Below, one piece after another: positions 1-7,726 of a DNA stretch of 64,000 nt. Source of the stretch: JAAZGD01 sp964489555 (lineage in GTDB: Bacteria; Bacillota; Clostridia; Peptostreptococcales; Anaerovoracaceae). Within the stretch, counting starts at the first letter, position 1. Every line of letters starts with the position of its first letter. The translations under genes were made by a program, and so were the position numbers. The stretch lies in contig CAZAZF010000004.1 of assembly GCA_964489555.1 (NCBI GenBank), positions 1-64,000 on the forward strand, written 5' to 3'. A model generated the notes under the pieces. The model was not told where the DNA came from. It saw nothing but the letters and a program-made list of their open reading frames with translations, and did not search any database.

Positions 1-38
1 ATGTGCGGCTTGTTTCTTTCAAACTTCTGTTTAGCCAT
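1..38 (-). CDS. tuf: Elongation factor Tu, N-terminal fragment (runs off the window)
   Basis: Only the first 12 codons are inside the window. They read MAKQKFERNKPH, the hallmark EF-Tu N-terminus. The ATG at 38-36 is preceded by an AGGAGGA ribosome binding site at about 47-53. EF-Tu is the GTPase that delivers aminoacyl-tRNA to the ribosome. It lies just downstream of tRNA-Thr, so the two may be co-transcribed, as sigH-tRNA-tuf neighbourhoods are common in Clostridia. The call rests on a short but very distinctive peptide. Confidence 0.85.
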   Translation of the reverse strand, partial: MAKQKFERNKPH

Positions 39-86
39 CTTACTTTTCCTCCTAAAACTCTGTATAAAAGGTGGTTGTTTTAAAGT

Positions 87-163
87 TGGAGCTGATGAGC
101 AGGCTTGAACTGCCGAACCTCTTCCTTACCAAGGAAGTGCTCTACCTACTGAGCTACATCAGC
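87..163 (-). tRNA. tRNA-Thr, anticodon GGT
   Basis: The minus strand folds into a complete cloverleaf: acceptor stem GCTGATG/CATCAGC, D arm, anticodon stem CTTCC/GGAAG with loop TTGGTAA (anticodon GGT, reads ACC), a T arm, discriminator T at 90 and an encoded CCA at 89-87. A strong promoter lies immediately upstream and tuf follows 49 bases downstream. Confidence 0.95.
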
Positions 164-179
164 ACACCATACCACGACT

Positions 180-208
180 ATGATACTAAAGAACAACTTC
201 AGTGTCAA
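180..208 (-). promoter_or_regulatory. Sigma-A promoter for tRNA-Thr and probably tuf
   Basis: On the minus strand there is a consensus -35 TTGACA (208-203), a 17-base spacer and a -10 TATCAT (185-180). Transcription would begin about 10 bases before the tRNA 5' end, so this promoter fits the tRNA and the following tuf. Confidence 0.8.
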
Positions 209-243
209 CAAAATGTTTTACATCGGCTAGAAAGCATTGCGCC

Positions 244-852
244 TTATCTTGTGGCCAAATATTCCATCAATTTTCTTTTCATTCGCTGCAATGCATTGTC
301 GATGGACTTGGTAGAATGGCCGGTGGACCAGGCAATTTCCCTCTTGGTCTTCCCATTAATATATTCATTCCACACCACCCATTCCAGAGGAGAAAACAAT
401 TTTTTTGCTTGTTGAAAGAGCGCTTCCCATTCCTCATTTAAAATCACTCTTTCTTCTAAATTTACGGTGGGATCTCTCAACAAATCGCGAAGGGTTTTTT
501 CCTCCCCTTCTTCCATGGGTTTATCTAAAGACAAAGATTCATTGAGAGGAGAATGCTTTCTTCGAGCCGCTCCCCGGATGGCATCTACGATTTGCCGGTG
601 AACACAAAGCTCCGCAAAGGTTCGAAAAGAAGCCTCCTTGGTTGCATCAAAGCTGCGAATGGCTTTAAAAAGCCCCATCATCCCTTCTTGTATTACATCC
701 TCCGTATCGGATCCCATCATATAATAGACCCGGGCTTTTCCCCGTACCCATTCTTTGTAGCGCTGAAACAGGAGCTCCATCGCTTCTTTATCTTCCCTTT
801 GGGCCAATAGGGTTAATTCCTCATCGGCCAACGCTTCATACCTTCTTTTCAT
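244..852 (-). CDS. sigH: RNA polymerase sigma factor SigH (sigma-30)
   Basis: This is a sigma-70 family alternative sigma factor of about 202 residues. Region 2 is clear (SDTEDVIQEGMMGLFKAIRSF, then the FAELCVHRQIVDAI helix), and region 4 ends in STKSIDNALQRMKRKL, the SigH-type helix-turn-helix. In Bacillus and Clostridium SigH drives early stationary-phase and sporulation-entry genes. The start at 852 was chosen because AGAAGG lies 7 bases upstream; an in-frame ATG at 873 has no good ribosome site. It overlaps the 3' end of rlmB by 17 bases, so translation is probably coupled. No yacP homologue separates them, unlike Bacillus. Confidence 0.92.
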   Translation of the reverse strand: MKRRYEALADEELTLLAQREDKEAMELLFQRYKEWVRGKARVYYMMGSDTEDVIQEGMMGLFKAIRSFDATKEASFRTFAELCVHRQIVDAIRGAARRKHSPLNESLSLDKPMEEGEEKTLRDLLRDPTVNLEERVILNEEWEALFQQAKKLFSPLEWVVWNEYINGKTKREIAWSTGHSTKSIDNALQRMKRKLMEYLATR

Positions 853-1594
853 CTCGTTGCCTTCTGGCTTCATAAAGCATCACCGCCGCCGCATTGGATG
901 CGTTCAGCGATGTACCGCGGCCCTTCATGGGAATGGACACCACGAAATCACATTTCTCTTTTACCAGCCGACTAATTCCAACCCCTTCCGACCCAATGAC
1001 CAAACCCATGGGCCCCGTTAAATCTTGCTTGGTATAACAGTCAGAGCCCATATCGCAGGCTCCCATCCACAGTCCTTTTTTCTTCAGTTCTTCCATGGTA
1101 TTGGGCAGATTTGACACCTTCACAACCGGAAGATAAAACACAGTTCCCGCTGAGGTTTTCACCACCGTGGGAGTCACCCCCGCCGCTCTGCGGTTGGGGA
1201 GGATAATCCCATGGGCGCCGGCTCCTTCTGCACTTCGAATAATGGCTCCTAAATTATGTGGGTCTTCCAAATGATCTAAGATAACCACCAAAGGGTCTTC
1301 TCCTCTTTCCCGGGCCACTCGAAAAATATCTTCCACCTCACCATATTGAAAAGGTGGCGTAAGTGCCACCACTCCTTGGTGGTTTCCCGAATCGGTTATT
1401 CGGTTCAAAAAAGCCTTGTCTACATATTCCAATGGAATTTTACGGTCTCTCGACTTTTCCTCCAATGCGATTAGAAATCTCTCCGAGCCCTTTTGAACCA
1501 GTAATTTCTCAATAGTCCGCCCTTCTTCCAACGCCTCCATAACGGGATTTCTACCCATTAAAAGGCTCTCTCTATTGTTTTCCTTCATGGTCAT
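836..1594 (-). CDS. rlmB: 23S rRNA (guanosine-2'-O-)-methyltransferase RlmB, TrmH family
   Basis: This is a SPOUT-fold RNA methyltransferase. It has an N-terminal substrate-binding domain (LLMGRNPVMEALEEG, L30e-like) and a C-terminal knot with VILDHLEDPHNLGAIIRSAEG, LVIGSEGVGISRL and SIPMKGRGTSLNASNAAAV, the three TrmH motifs that bind S-adenosylmethionine. RlmB methylates G2251 in the ribosomal P loop. GGAAAGGGG supports a start at 1594 or at the ATG 6 bases further in (1588). The reading frame is open further upstream into folA, but that extension has no family similarity. It overlaps the end of folA by about 20 bases. Confidence 0.92.
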   Translation of the reverse strand: MTMKENNRESLLMGRNPVMEALEEGRTIEKLLVQKGSERFLIALEEKSRDRKIPLEYVDKAFLNRITDSGNHQGVVALTPPFQYGEVEDIFRVARERGEDPLVVILDHLEDPHNLGAIIRSAEGAGAHGIILPNRRAAGVTPTVVKTSAGTVFYLPVVKVSNLPNTMEELKKKGLWMGACDMGSDCYTKQDLTGPMGLVIGSEGVGISRLVKEKCDFVVSIPMKGRGTSLNASNAAAVMLYEARRQRDEKKV

Positions 1595-2090
1595 GAAACC
1601 CCTTTCCAACCCGCTGGTATTCGGTAAACTGATAGGAGATCCCTTGCTCCTTATAGATTCCACTGCTCCATACCAACTGAAAATCCTGATCTTCGTCCAA
1701 ATTTGGAAAATGGGTGTCCGCATGAAAACAACCTTGAATTTTGGTTACATACACCACATCACAATAAGGAAGATATTGACGATACACACTTTCCCCTCCA
1801 ATTACAAAAACATCTTCACCATGGTACCCCTTCAGTGTTTCCATTAATTCCTCCTGGGAATGACAGACACAACAAGGAGCATCAAATTCCAGGTTTCTGG
1901 AAAGGACCGCATTCACTCTGTTGGGCAAAGGTTTTTTCCCGGGTAAAGATTCATAAGTAGCTCTTCCCATAAGAACCACCTTCCCCCGGGTTTTTTCTTT
2001 GAAATATTTCAAATCTCCCGGGACATGACATAATAATTGCCCGCAATTTCCGATGGCCCAATTTGTATCTACCGCAACAATGGCTTTCAT
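1572..2090 (-). CDS. folA: Dihydrofolate reductase
   Basis: A 172-residue DHFR that regenerates tetrahydrofolate with NADPH. Seen in the protein are the N-terminal AIVAVDTNWAIG strand and loop, VVLMGRATYESLP (NADPH pyrophosphate site) and VFVIGGESVYRQYLPYCD (the GG motif). It follows thyA by 16 bases in the same direction, the usual pairing because ThyA produces dihydrofolate that FolA recycles. The start has AAGAGAG seven bases upstream. Its C-terminal tail overlaps rlmB. Confidence 0.95.
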   Translation of the reverse strand: MKAIVAVDTNWAIGNCGQLLCHVPGDLKYFKEKTRGKVVLMGRATYESLPGKKPLPNRVNAVLSRNLEFDAPCCVCHSQEELMETLKGYHGEDVFVIGGESVYRQYLPYCDVVYVTKIQGCFHADTHFPNLDEDQDFQLVWSSGIYKEQGISYQFTEYQRVGKGFHDHEGKQ

Positions 2091-2106
2091 TTAAGTACTC
2101 TCTTTC

Positions 2107-2937
2107 TTAAACCGCGATGGGAATGTTCTTAATTTGAGGATTTGTCTGATAGTTTTCAATCAAAAGATCTTCTACCCGAAATTCATAAAAATCCTTTACT
2201 TGGGAATTGAGGCGAAATTGAGGCGCAGGATACTGGGGTCTCTCTATCATCTCCTTCACGATTGGAATATGCCGATCATAAATGTGTGCATCCGCAATCA
2301 CATGAATCAACTCTCCCGGCTTTAATCCGGAAACTTGAGCAAACATATGAACCAATACGGCATATTGAACTACATTCCAGTTGTTGGCCGCCAGAATATC
2401 TTGAGAACGCTGATTCAAGATGCCATTGAGCCGGTCCCCCGTCACATTGAAGGTCATACTGTAAGCACATGGCTCCAACCCCATTTCCATCAAATCCCGG
2501 AAGTTGAATATGTTCGTCATAATTCTCCGGGAATAGGGGGTGTTCTTTAATTGCCAAAGTACATTGTCTACCTGATCCATTTCGCCGTGGGGAAACCGAT
2601 ACTTCACCCCCAACTGGTACCCATAGGCCTTTCCAATGGAGCCTTCGCAGTCTGCCCATTCATCCCATATGCAACTGTTTAGTTCGTTGGTGTTGTTGGA
2701 TTTTTTTTGCCAAATCCACAAAAGCTCGTCCACGGCAGAACGAATGGCCGTGGGCCGTAAGGTTAGGGCGGGGAATTCTTTTGAAAGGTCATACCGGTTC
2801 ACCACTCCAAAGGCCTTCACCGTATGGGCGGGCGTTCCATCTTCCCATTTTGGACGTACCACCTGCCCTTCAGAAGAATAGCCCTTTTCCAATATATCTT
2901 GACACATCTTCACAAAATACACATCCGCCTGGCTCAT
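2107..2937 (-). CDS. thyA: Thymidylate synthase (ThyA family)
   Basis: Converts dUMP and methylene-tetrahydrofolate to dTMP and dihydrofolate. The protein has 276 residues with the arginine pair SRRIM, the catalytic cysteine near residue 157, the dUMP site NNWNVVQYAVL and the HIYDRH histidine/tyrosine. The nucleophile context is PCAYSM rather than the widespread PCH, like the Bacillus ThyA/phage phi3T branch. GGGGAG precedes the ATG. folA follows, so the two are likely one operon; the upstream neighbour is a small membrane protein gene. Confidence 0.95.
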   Translation of the reverse strand: MSQADVYFVKMCQDILEKGYSSEGQVVRPKWEDGTPAHTVKAFGVVNRYDLSKEFPALTLRPTAIRSAVDELLWIWQKKSNNTNELNSCIWDEWADCEGSIGKAYGYQLGVKYRFPHGEMDQVDNVLWQLKNTPYSRRIMTNIFNFRDLMEMGLEPCAYSMTFNVTGDRLNGILNQRSQDILAANNWNVVQYAVLVHMFAQVSGLKPGELIHVIADAHIYDRHIPIVKEMIERPQYPAPQFRLNSQVKDFYEFRVEDLLIENYQTNPQIKNIPIAV

Positions 2938-2979
2938 GGTTTCTCCCCTTTCCCATTGCCTTCCTGCGCTTGCTGCCTG

Positions 2980-3186
2980 CTAGTTCCAGACAAAATATTT
3001 TAGCACGATTAAAATAGCACCGACTACGATGATGCCTACCCATATCTTTTCATGGATCTTCAAGGGCTTTCCTTTCTCCCCTTTGGTAACTTCCAAATCC
3101 TTCTCGTTGATTTCTCGATTGACACGCCAGTAATCGCCCATCATATCTCTTGCCTTATTTCTGGTTTCTCGTTTCTTTTTACCCAT
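2980..3186 (-). CDS. Small basic membrane protein of unknown function
   Basis: I do not recognise a family. The product would be about 68 residues: a strongly basic N-terminal half (MGKKKRETRNKARDM), a charged middle and one C-terminal transmembrane segment (IWVGIIVVGAILIVLKYF), so a tail-anchored or single-pass protein. The ATG at 3186 was chosen because AAGGTGG sits 8 bases upstream; the gene starts 4 bases after the mrnC stop and lies between mrnC and thyA. A longer in-frame start at 3234 would overlap mrnC by 44 bases and has a poorer context. Confidence 0.6.
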   Translation of the reverse strand: MGKKKRETRNKARDMMGDYWRVNREINEKDLEVTKGEKGKPLKIHEKIWVGIIVVGAILIVLKYFVWN

Positions 3187-3190
3187 TCTT

Positions 3191-3586
3191 TTATCCACCT
3201 TGCGTTTCTTCTTGTTTTTCTTCCAATGCGCCAATGGCCCATCCTATAATTTCGTCCAACCGCCCTTGTTCTTCCTGGATATAAAGGTATCCTATTAATG
3301 CCTCCAAGGCGGTAGCCCACTTGTAAATTTTGGGGTCCGTGTTCTTGGGTCGGGAACTGCTTTTATGGTTTCGAGCACGTTTCACCAGCTTTTGTTCTTC
3401 TGGCTTCAACCGATCAAAAATGGTTTTAAGCGCCCTGGCTTGTCCCTCGGCTCTCACATATCCCACCGCCATTTGATGCAAAACATCTACATGAACCGAG
3501 CCTTTCTCCAGGACATGCTTCCTAATATACACTTCATACACAGCGTCTCCAATATATGCCAATGCCGTGGTGTTCATCTCCCTCAT
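3191..3586 (-). CDS. mrnC: Mini-ribonuclease III (MrnC)
   Basis: A 131-residue stand-alone RNase III domain without the double-stranded-RNA-binding domain, the Mini-III family that matures 23S rRNA in Firmicutes. The signature LAYIGDAVYEVYIRKHVL (with the conserved acidic residues) is at the N-terminus and ALEALIGYLYI carries the second catalytic acidic patch. It overlaps the cysS stop in an ATGA arrangement, the classic cysS-mrnC pairing. A start nine bases further in (3577) has slightly better ribosome-site spacing. Confidence 0.93.
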   Translation of the reverse strand: MREMNTTALAYIGDAVYEVYIRKHVLEKGSVHVDVLHQMAVGYVRAEGQARALKTIFDRLKPEEQKLVKRARNHKSSSRPKNTDPKIYKWATALEALIGYLYIQEEQGRLDEIIGWAIGALEEKQEETQGG

Positions 3587-4986
3587 CCTTCATCCCTGAT
3601 AATCTGAACTCCTTGAGGCGTATCTTTCAAGAGAATTCCCCGTTCTTTCAATAAATCTCGGATTTCATCTGCCCGTTTAAAGTCTTTGTCGGCCCGGGCC
3701 TGCTGCCGCTGTGCTATCAAACTCTCCACTTGTTCATCTACCGCTTCTTCCGCGTTGTCCTGTAACAAGCCCAGTACATCACACAGTTCTTGTAATAAAC
3801 CCAGTGCTTCTTTGGCAAATGGTTTGCTTCCCCCGTCCTTCAAATTGGTGTTGGTTAAGGTGACCAACTCAAATATAGCCGTAATGGCATCCGCCGTATT
3901 CAAATCATCATCCATGGCTTTGCGAAACCGTTCCCGATAGGTGGCCATGGCTTGCAGCGCTTCCCATTCTTTCTCCGTCAATTGTTCCTCTCCATGGGCC
4001 ATGACATGCTTCAAAGTTTCCTTGGTATTTTTGATGCGGGCTAAACTATTTTTTGCTTGCTCCATCAAACTCTCGCTGAAATTAATAGGGTTCCTATAAT
4101 GGCCGGAAAGCAGAAAGTAGCGAATTGCTTCCCCATCGTATGCTTTCAAAATGTCCCGCACCGTAAAAAAGTTTCCCTTAGATTTGCTCATTTTTTCGTT
4201 GTCGATGGTAATGTATCCATTGTGCATCCAGTATTTAGCAAAAGGTACCCCGTTTTGGGCTTCCGACTGGGCAATCTCATTTTCATGGTGGGGGAAAGTC
4301 AAGTCCTGACCGCCTGCATGAATATCAATCGTATCTCCCAAGTACCTCTTACTCATGGTGGAGCACTCAATATGCCATCCCGGTCTACCCATACCCCAAG
4401 GTGATTCCCAAGCAATTTCACTCTCTTCCTTTCGGGCTTTCCAAAGAGCAAAATCCAACGGGTCTCTTTTTATTTCATCAATTTCCACGCGACATCCGGA
4501 TACCAGTTCTTGGATGTTCTGTTTGCTCAACTTCCCATACCCGGGAAACGCCCGCGTGTTAAAATATACATCCCCATTTACTTCATAGGCATATCCCTTG
4601 TCCATCAATCCCTGCACAAATTCGATGATTTGAGGAATATTGTCCGTCACCTTGGGATGAACCGTAGCCTTTCTAACATTCAATGCTTCTGCATCCTTAA
4701 AATATTCTTGGATGTATTTTTCACTGACTTCCCTTGCTGAAATGCCCTCTTCCCCGGCGCGGTTAATAATCTTATCATCCACATCCGTAAAGTTCTGCAC
4801 AAAATCCACATGATATCCAATGTATTCCATGTATCTTCTCAGTGTATCAAAAACCACAAAGGGTCTGGCATTTCCGATATGAAAGTAATTGTACACAGTA
4901 GGACCACACACATAAATGCGTACCTTTTTATCTTCCAGCGGAACAAACTCTTCTTTTTTCTTTGTTAGGGTATTGTAAATTTTCAT
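3583..4986 (-). CDS. cysS: Cysteinyl-tRNA synthetase
   Basis: Class I synthetase of 467 residues that charges tRNA-Cys. It has the HIGH motif as FHIGNARP with the preceding zinc cysteine in VCGPTVYNY, a GWHIECS zinc-binding segment, HHENEIAQSE, and the KMSKSKGNF loop. The C-terminal anticodon-binding DALR-like helices end in RADEIRDLLKERGI. AGGAG precedes the start. It is separated from the upstream M23 peptidase by a terminator and is followed by mrnC with a stop-start overlap. Confidence 0.97.
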   Translation of the reverse strand: MKIYNTLTKKKEEFVPLEDKKVRIYVCGPTVYNYFHIGNARPFVVFDTLRRYMEYIGYHVDFVQNFTDVDDKIINRAGEEGISAREVSEKYIQEYFKDAEALNVRKATVHPKVTDNIPQIIEFVQGLMDKGYAYEVNGDVYFNTRAFPGYGKLSKQNIQELVSGCRVEIDEIKRDPLDFALWKARKEESEIAWESPWGMGRPGWHIECSTMSKRYLGDTIDIHAGGQDLTFPHHENEIAQSEAQNGVPFAKYWMHNGYITIDNEKMSKSKGNFFTVRDILKAYDGEAIRYFLLSGHYRNPINFSESLMEQAKNSLARIKNTKETLKHVMAHGEEQLTEKEWEALQAMATYRERFRKAMDDDLNTADAITAIFELVTLTNTNLKDGGSKPFAKEALGLLQELCDVLGLLQDNAEEAVDEQVESLIAQRQQARADKDFKRADEIRDLLKERGILLKDTPQGVQIIRDEG

Positions 4987-5063
4987 CCTTCACTCCTATC
5001 CATCTTTTCGTCTATATTTTTCTTCTTCTATACCCATCCGGGCCTTTCTTCCTACTTCTTCAA

Positions 5064-5092
5064 TAAAAAAAGGCAGGGGAGATTCTGCCTTT
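5064..5092 (-). terminator. Rho-independent terminator downstream of the M23 peptidase gene
   Basis: An 8-base stem AAAGGCAG/CTGCCTTT (5069-5076 with 5085-5092) encloses a 9-base loop. On the minus strand it is followed by a run of T, placing it after the peptidase gene and before cysS. Confidence 0.85.
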
Positions 5093-5176
5093 GATTATAC
5101 TATTATTGCCTTCGTCTTACAACGGCTATCCCAGTTTTTGCCTTGCGTGCATATTCCGGTTTTTACCTTGCGCCAA

Positions 5177-5953
5177 CTAGAAAGATATATAGGTCTCCGG
5201 GTTAACACAGGCCTCATTGTATCGGATCTCAAAATGAATATGAGAACCCGTGGCATTTCCTGTACGGCCTACCGTAGCAATGGTTTGCCCCTGGGCAACA
5301 TCCTCTCCCAAAGACACATGAATGGTGTTGCAATGAGAATAGTATGTCTTGTAACCATTTCCATGGTCCACGATTACTAAAAGCCCGTACGAATTTCTGG
5401 AGCCGACAAAAATCACCGTTCCATCATCGCTGGCATAAATGGGTGTACCAACAGGAGCTGTCAAATCCACCCCATAATGCATTCTTCCGTTTCGCGGCCC
5501 ATAAGGTGAAGAAAACACATAGCCTTGAACGGGACATATAAAATTGCCCGTTCCGCTTATAACCGGTCCATCGTAAGAGATAATAGAATGGTTCCCGGAA
5601 CCATATACCGCAACTTTTCGGGTGCCCGTCAATACCTTCTGGTTGACCGGCTCTTTGATGGTTCGTACTGCGATTACCTCTTCGGAAACCACAAAACCAT
5701 TTTCACGGACTACACGTTTTACTTCTTCTCCAAGCCCGGGTGCCCCCAGAAAAATCAAAGCACTTACCCCTTCTGAAACATCTTCCGTATATTCGTACTC
5801 TGTTTCAAAGCTGAGAGGTACCAATCTTCTTTCATAACTTTCCAATGTGGTTACTTCTTTGTCACCACCTGGAACAGGAACCCCCCATAAAGGCAAAAGG
5901 GCCGCTCCCATAAATAGAATGGCCAATACCATGACCCATTTTTTTTGATTCAT
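5177..5953 (-). CDS. M23-family (LytM-type) murein peptidase, membrane-anchored
   Basis: A 258-residue protein with an N-terminal signal or anchor (hydrophobic residues about 7-24) and a C-terminal LytM domain. The zinc site is intact: MHYGVDLTAP gives the HxxxD pair, and GSHIHFEIR gives the HxH. It probably cuts peptide cross-links in the wall or acts with a partner at the membrane. The middle region is family-variable. GCGAGG lies upstream of the ATG. It stands alone, between a promoter and a terminator. It resembles SpoIIQ-like proteins, but that assignment is not supported by specific residues. Confidence 0.85.
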   Translation of the reverse strand: MNQKKWVMVLAILFMGAALLPLWGVPVPGGDKEVTTLESYERRLVPLSFETEYEYTEDVSEGVSALIFLGAPGLGEEVKRVVRENGFVVSEEVIAVRTIKEPVNQKVLTGTRKVAVYGSGNHSIISYDGPVISGTGNFICPVQGYVFSSPYGPRNGRMHYGVDLTAPVGTPIYASDDGTVIFVGSRNSYGLLVIVDHGNGYKTYYSHCNTIHVSLGEDVAQGQTIATVGRTGNATGSHIHFEIRYNEACVNPETYISF

Positions 5954-6012
5954 AAATTAACCTCGCTTCTTCGGAAATCTTGAATAATCGTCCTTTCCGA
6001 TTGGCCTTGTAC

Positions 6013-6041
6013 AGGCTACCTTATTTAACACTTTATGTCAA
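6013..6041 (-). promoter_or_regulatory. Sigma-A-like promoter of the M23 peptidase gene
   Basis: Minus-strand TTGACA (6041-6036), a 17-base spacer and TAGCCT (6018-6013). The -35 is perfect and the -10 is weak, so this promoter may be low-level or need help. Confidence 0.5.
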
Positions 6042-6067
6042 CATTTTTCCTAAAACTTCACCATTTC

Positions 6068-6135
6068 TTCACAGAAAAAACGCCCAAAACTGTTGTAATT
6101 TCAACATTTGAGCGTTTTTGAGTTTTTTCTGTGAA
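6068..6135 (-). terminator. Long terminator-like inverted repeat after the cyclophilin gene
   Basis: A 68-base imperfect palindrome. The outer arms TTCACAGAAAAAAC/GTTTTTTCTGTGAA are perfect, the inner arms contain CGC/GCG and TGTTG/CAACA. On the minus strand a T run follows the inner GGGCG stem, so it can terminate the cyclophilin transcript; the symmetry would let it work in both directions. Confidence 0.7.
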
Positions 6136-6150
6136 TTGCCAATAATGGTG

Positions 6151-6633
6151 TTATTCTTCCACCATATAGACCCTTTTTATTCGTTGAGGCTTCAAAGGTT
6201 TATCCCGGGAATCCCGGGGAGTTTCTACAATCTCATCCACTACATCCAGTCCTTCCGTAATCTTTCCAAAGGCGGCGTACCCACCATCTAGATGGGGTGC
6301 CTCATGTACCATAATAAAAAACTGCGATCCGGCCGAATCCGGATGACCACTTCTGGCCATGCTCAGCACCCCGCGTTGGTGACAAAGATTATTGTCAACT
6401 CCGTTTTGTGCAAACTCTCCTTTAATGGAATACCCCGGGCCTCCGGTTCCGGTGCCTTGAGGGCATCCTCCCTGTATCATAAAACCGGGAATCACACGAT
6501 GAAAGGTCAAGCCATTATAGAAACCCTCTTTGATTAACTTTTCAAAATTGGCTACCGTTTCAGGAGCAATCTCCTCGTATAACTCTCCTTTCATCTCTTT
6601 TCCATTTTCCATTTCAATTCCGATTTGTTTCAT
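6151..6633 (-). CDS. Peptidyl-prolyl cis-trans isomerase, cyclophilin type
   Basis: A 160-residue cytoplasmic cyclophilin that speeds proline isomerisation during folding. FHRVIPGFMIQGGCPQGTG carries the catalytic arginine (FHRV) and the MIQGG motif; SMARSGHPDSAGSQFFIM and LDGGYAAFGKI complete the active site. There is no signal peptide. The start has GGAG 5 bases upstream. It sits alone between a Nudix gene and its own terminator. Confidence 0.95.
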   Translation of the reverse strand: MKQIGIEMENGKEMKGELYEEIAPETVANFEKLIKEGFYNGLTFHRVIPGFMIQGGCPQGTGTGGPGYSIKGEFAQNGVDNNLCHQRGVLSMARSGHPDSAGSQFFIMVHEAPHLDGGYAAFGKITEGLDVVDEIVETPRDSRDKPLKPQRIKRVYMVEE

Positions 6634-6701
6634 TTTCTCCGTCCTTTCTCCACTTCCGTTCCTATCGCAGCTCTAAAAACCTACCGGCCCCCATCTCTTT
6701 A

Positions 6702-7166
6702 TCATCGTTCCTTCCGAACCTTGAACGCTTTATGATGACAAGAGTCCTGTCTGCTCAAATATTCCCACAACTCATTCTTTAAATACTCCGGATATAATAC
6801 TTCCAAGTCTTGCATTTCCTTTTGTGATACAAATCGAACCTCCTCCACCACTTGATGATTTGGCCCGCGCTCCGGATCTTCACCCAAGGTCAATCTCCCG
6901 CCAATTATTTCTCCCAAAAAGAAATTCACAAAGCGCTGGCCTCTTCTCGGAGATACCTCCTCCACGTGCCAAATAAGATTCGTAATATCCACCTCCAGGC
7001 CTGTCTCCTCCAGCACTTCTCTACAAGCCGCTTCCATAGCATTTTCCCCCTGCTCAATGGACCCGCCGGGTACCAGCCAAATATCTTTTCCATCTTGACG
7101 ATGCCTTACCATCAGGACTTCCTTTTGGTGGTTTAATATAACCACTCTTGCTCCACCTACCCACAT
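6702..7166 (-). CDS. Nudix hydrolase
   Basis: A 154-residue Nudix-fold pyrophosphohydrolase. The Nudix box is complete: GGSIEQGENAMEAACREVLEE followed by TGLEV, with all metal-binding glutamates. The box is preceded by WLVPGG. Substrate (nucleotide, sugar nucleotide or oxidised nucleotide) cannot be told from the sequence. It overlaps the end of the second chromate-transporter gene by 10 bases, so it belongs to the proS-chr transcript. The C-terminal tail is lysine and arginine rich. Confidence 0.9.
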   Translation of the reverse strand: MWVGGARVVILNHQKEVLMVRHRQDGKDIWLVPGGSIEQGENAMEAACREVLEETGLEVDITNLIWHVEEVSPRRGQRFVNFFLGEIIGGRLTLGEDPERGPNHQVVEEVRFVSQKEMQDLEVLYPEYLKNELWEYLSRQDSCHHKAFKVRKER

Positions 7167-7726
7167 ATGAACGCTCCTATCACGCCCATCCCTAAAATAA
7201 TTAAGGTGGGACTCATTTTCAATTTATATATTAATAGGAAGGATATCCCAAAAATAATAGCCGGAATCACATTGATGGCCGTTACAGGATCCAGGAAAAA
7301 GCTTTGAGTAAATACCGGTCTGTTAAAAAGCGCCGTTTCTGCCAACATCAGTGCTGCTGCAGCAATCAACCCGGCTGTTACGGGTCGAATTCCGGCAAAG
7401 ACTCCTTTTACTCCTAATGTGTGCTGATATCGTTTTACAAGTCGCGCCACAACCAGCATGATAATGAAAGAGGGCAGAGCAATACCGAAAGTAGCAACCG
7501 CCGCACCGGCCAGTCCCGCTTGATGAAAACCCACATAGGTAGCCGCATTTACCGCTACCGGCCCCGGGGTGATTTGGGATAAGGCCACCAAATCGGAAAA
7601 CTCTTGGCGACTCATCAATCCAAAATCTTGAACTCCCTGGAAAATCAGGGGAAGCATGGCCAGTCCTCCGCCAAATCCTACTAACCCGATTCGAAAGAAA
7701 AGGTAAAACATAGTGAAGTAGGTCAT
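7157..7726 (-). CDS. Chromate-type (CHR) transporter, second half-size subunit
   Basis: A 189-residue CHR-domain membrane protein. Seen are GLVGFGGGLAMLPLI, then SQITPGPVAVNAATYVG, the two signatures of the CHR family, and five to six hydrophobic segments. It pairs with the preceding half-size CHR gene in a TGATG stop-start overlap; such short-chain pairs form one antiparallel transporter. The family exports chromate in some bacteria, but in anaerobes the natural substrate is unknown. The reading frame stays open far upstream; the ATG at 7726 with AAAGGGGG before it is the sensible start. Confidence 0.88.
   Translation of the reverse strand: MTYFTMFYLFFRIGLVGFGGGLAMLPLIFQGVQDFGLMSRQEFSDLVALSQITPGPVAVNAATYVGFHQAGLAGAAVATFGIALPSFIIMLVVARLVKRYQHTLGVKGVFAGIRPVTAGLIAAAALMLAETALFNRPVFTQSFFLDPVTAINVIPAIIFGISFLLIYKLKMSPTLIILGMGVIGAFICG

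Noticed and set aside
1595..1723. N-terminal extension of RlmB overlapping folA
   Set aside because: No family similarity, and a good start exists at 1594 or 1588.
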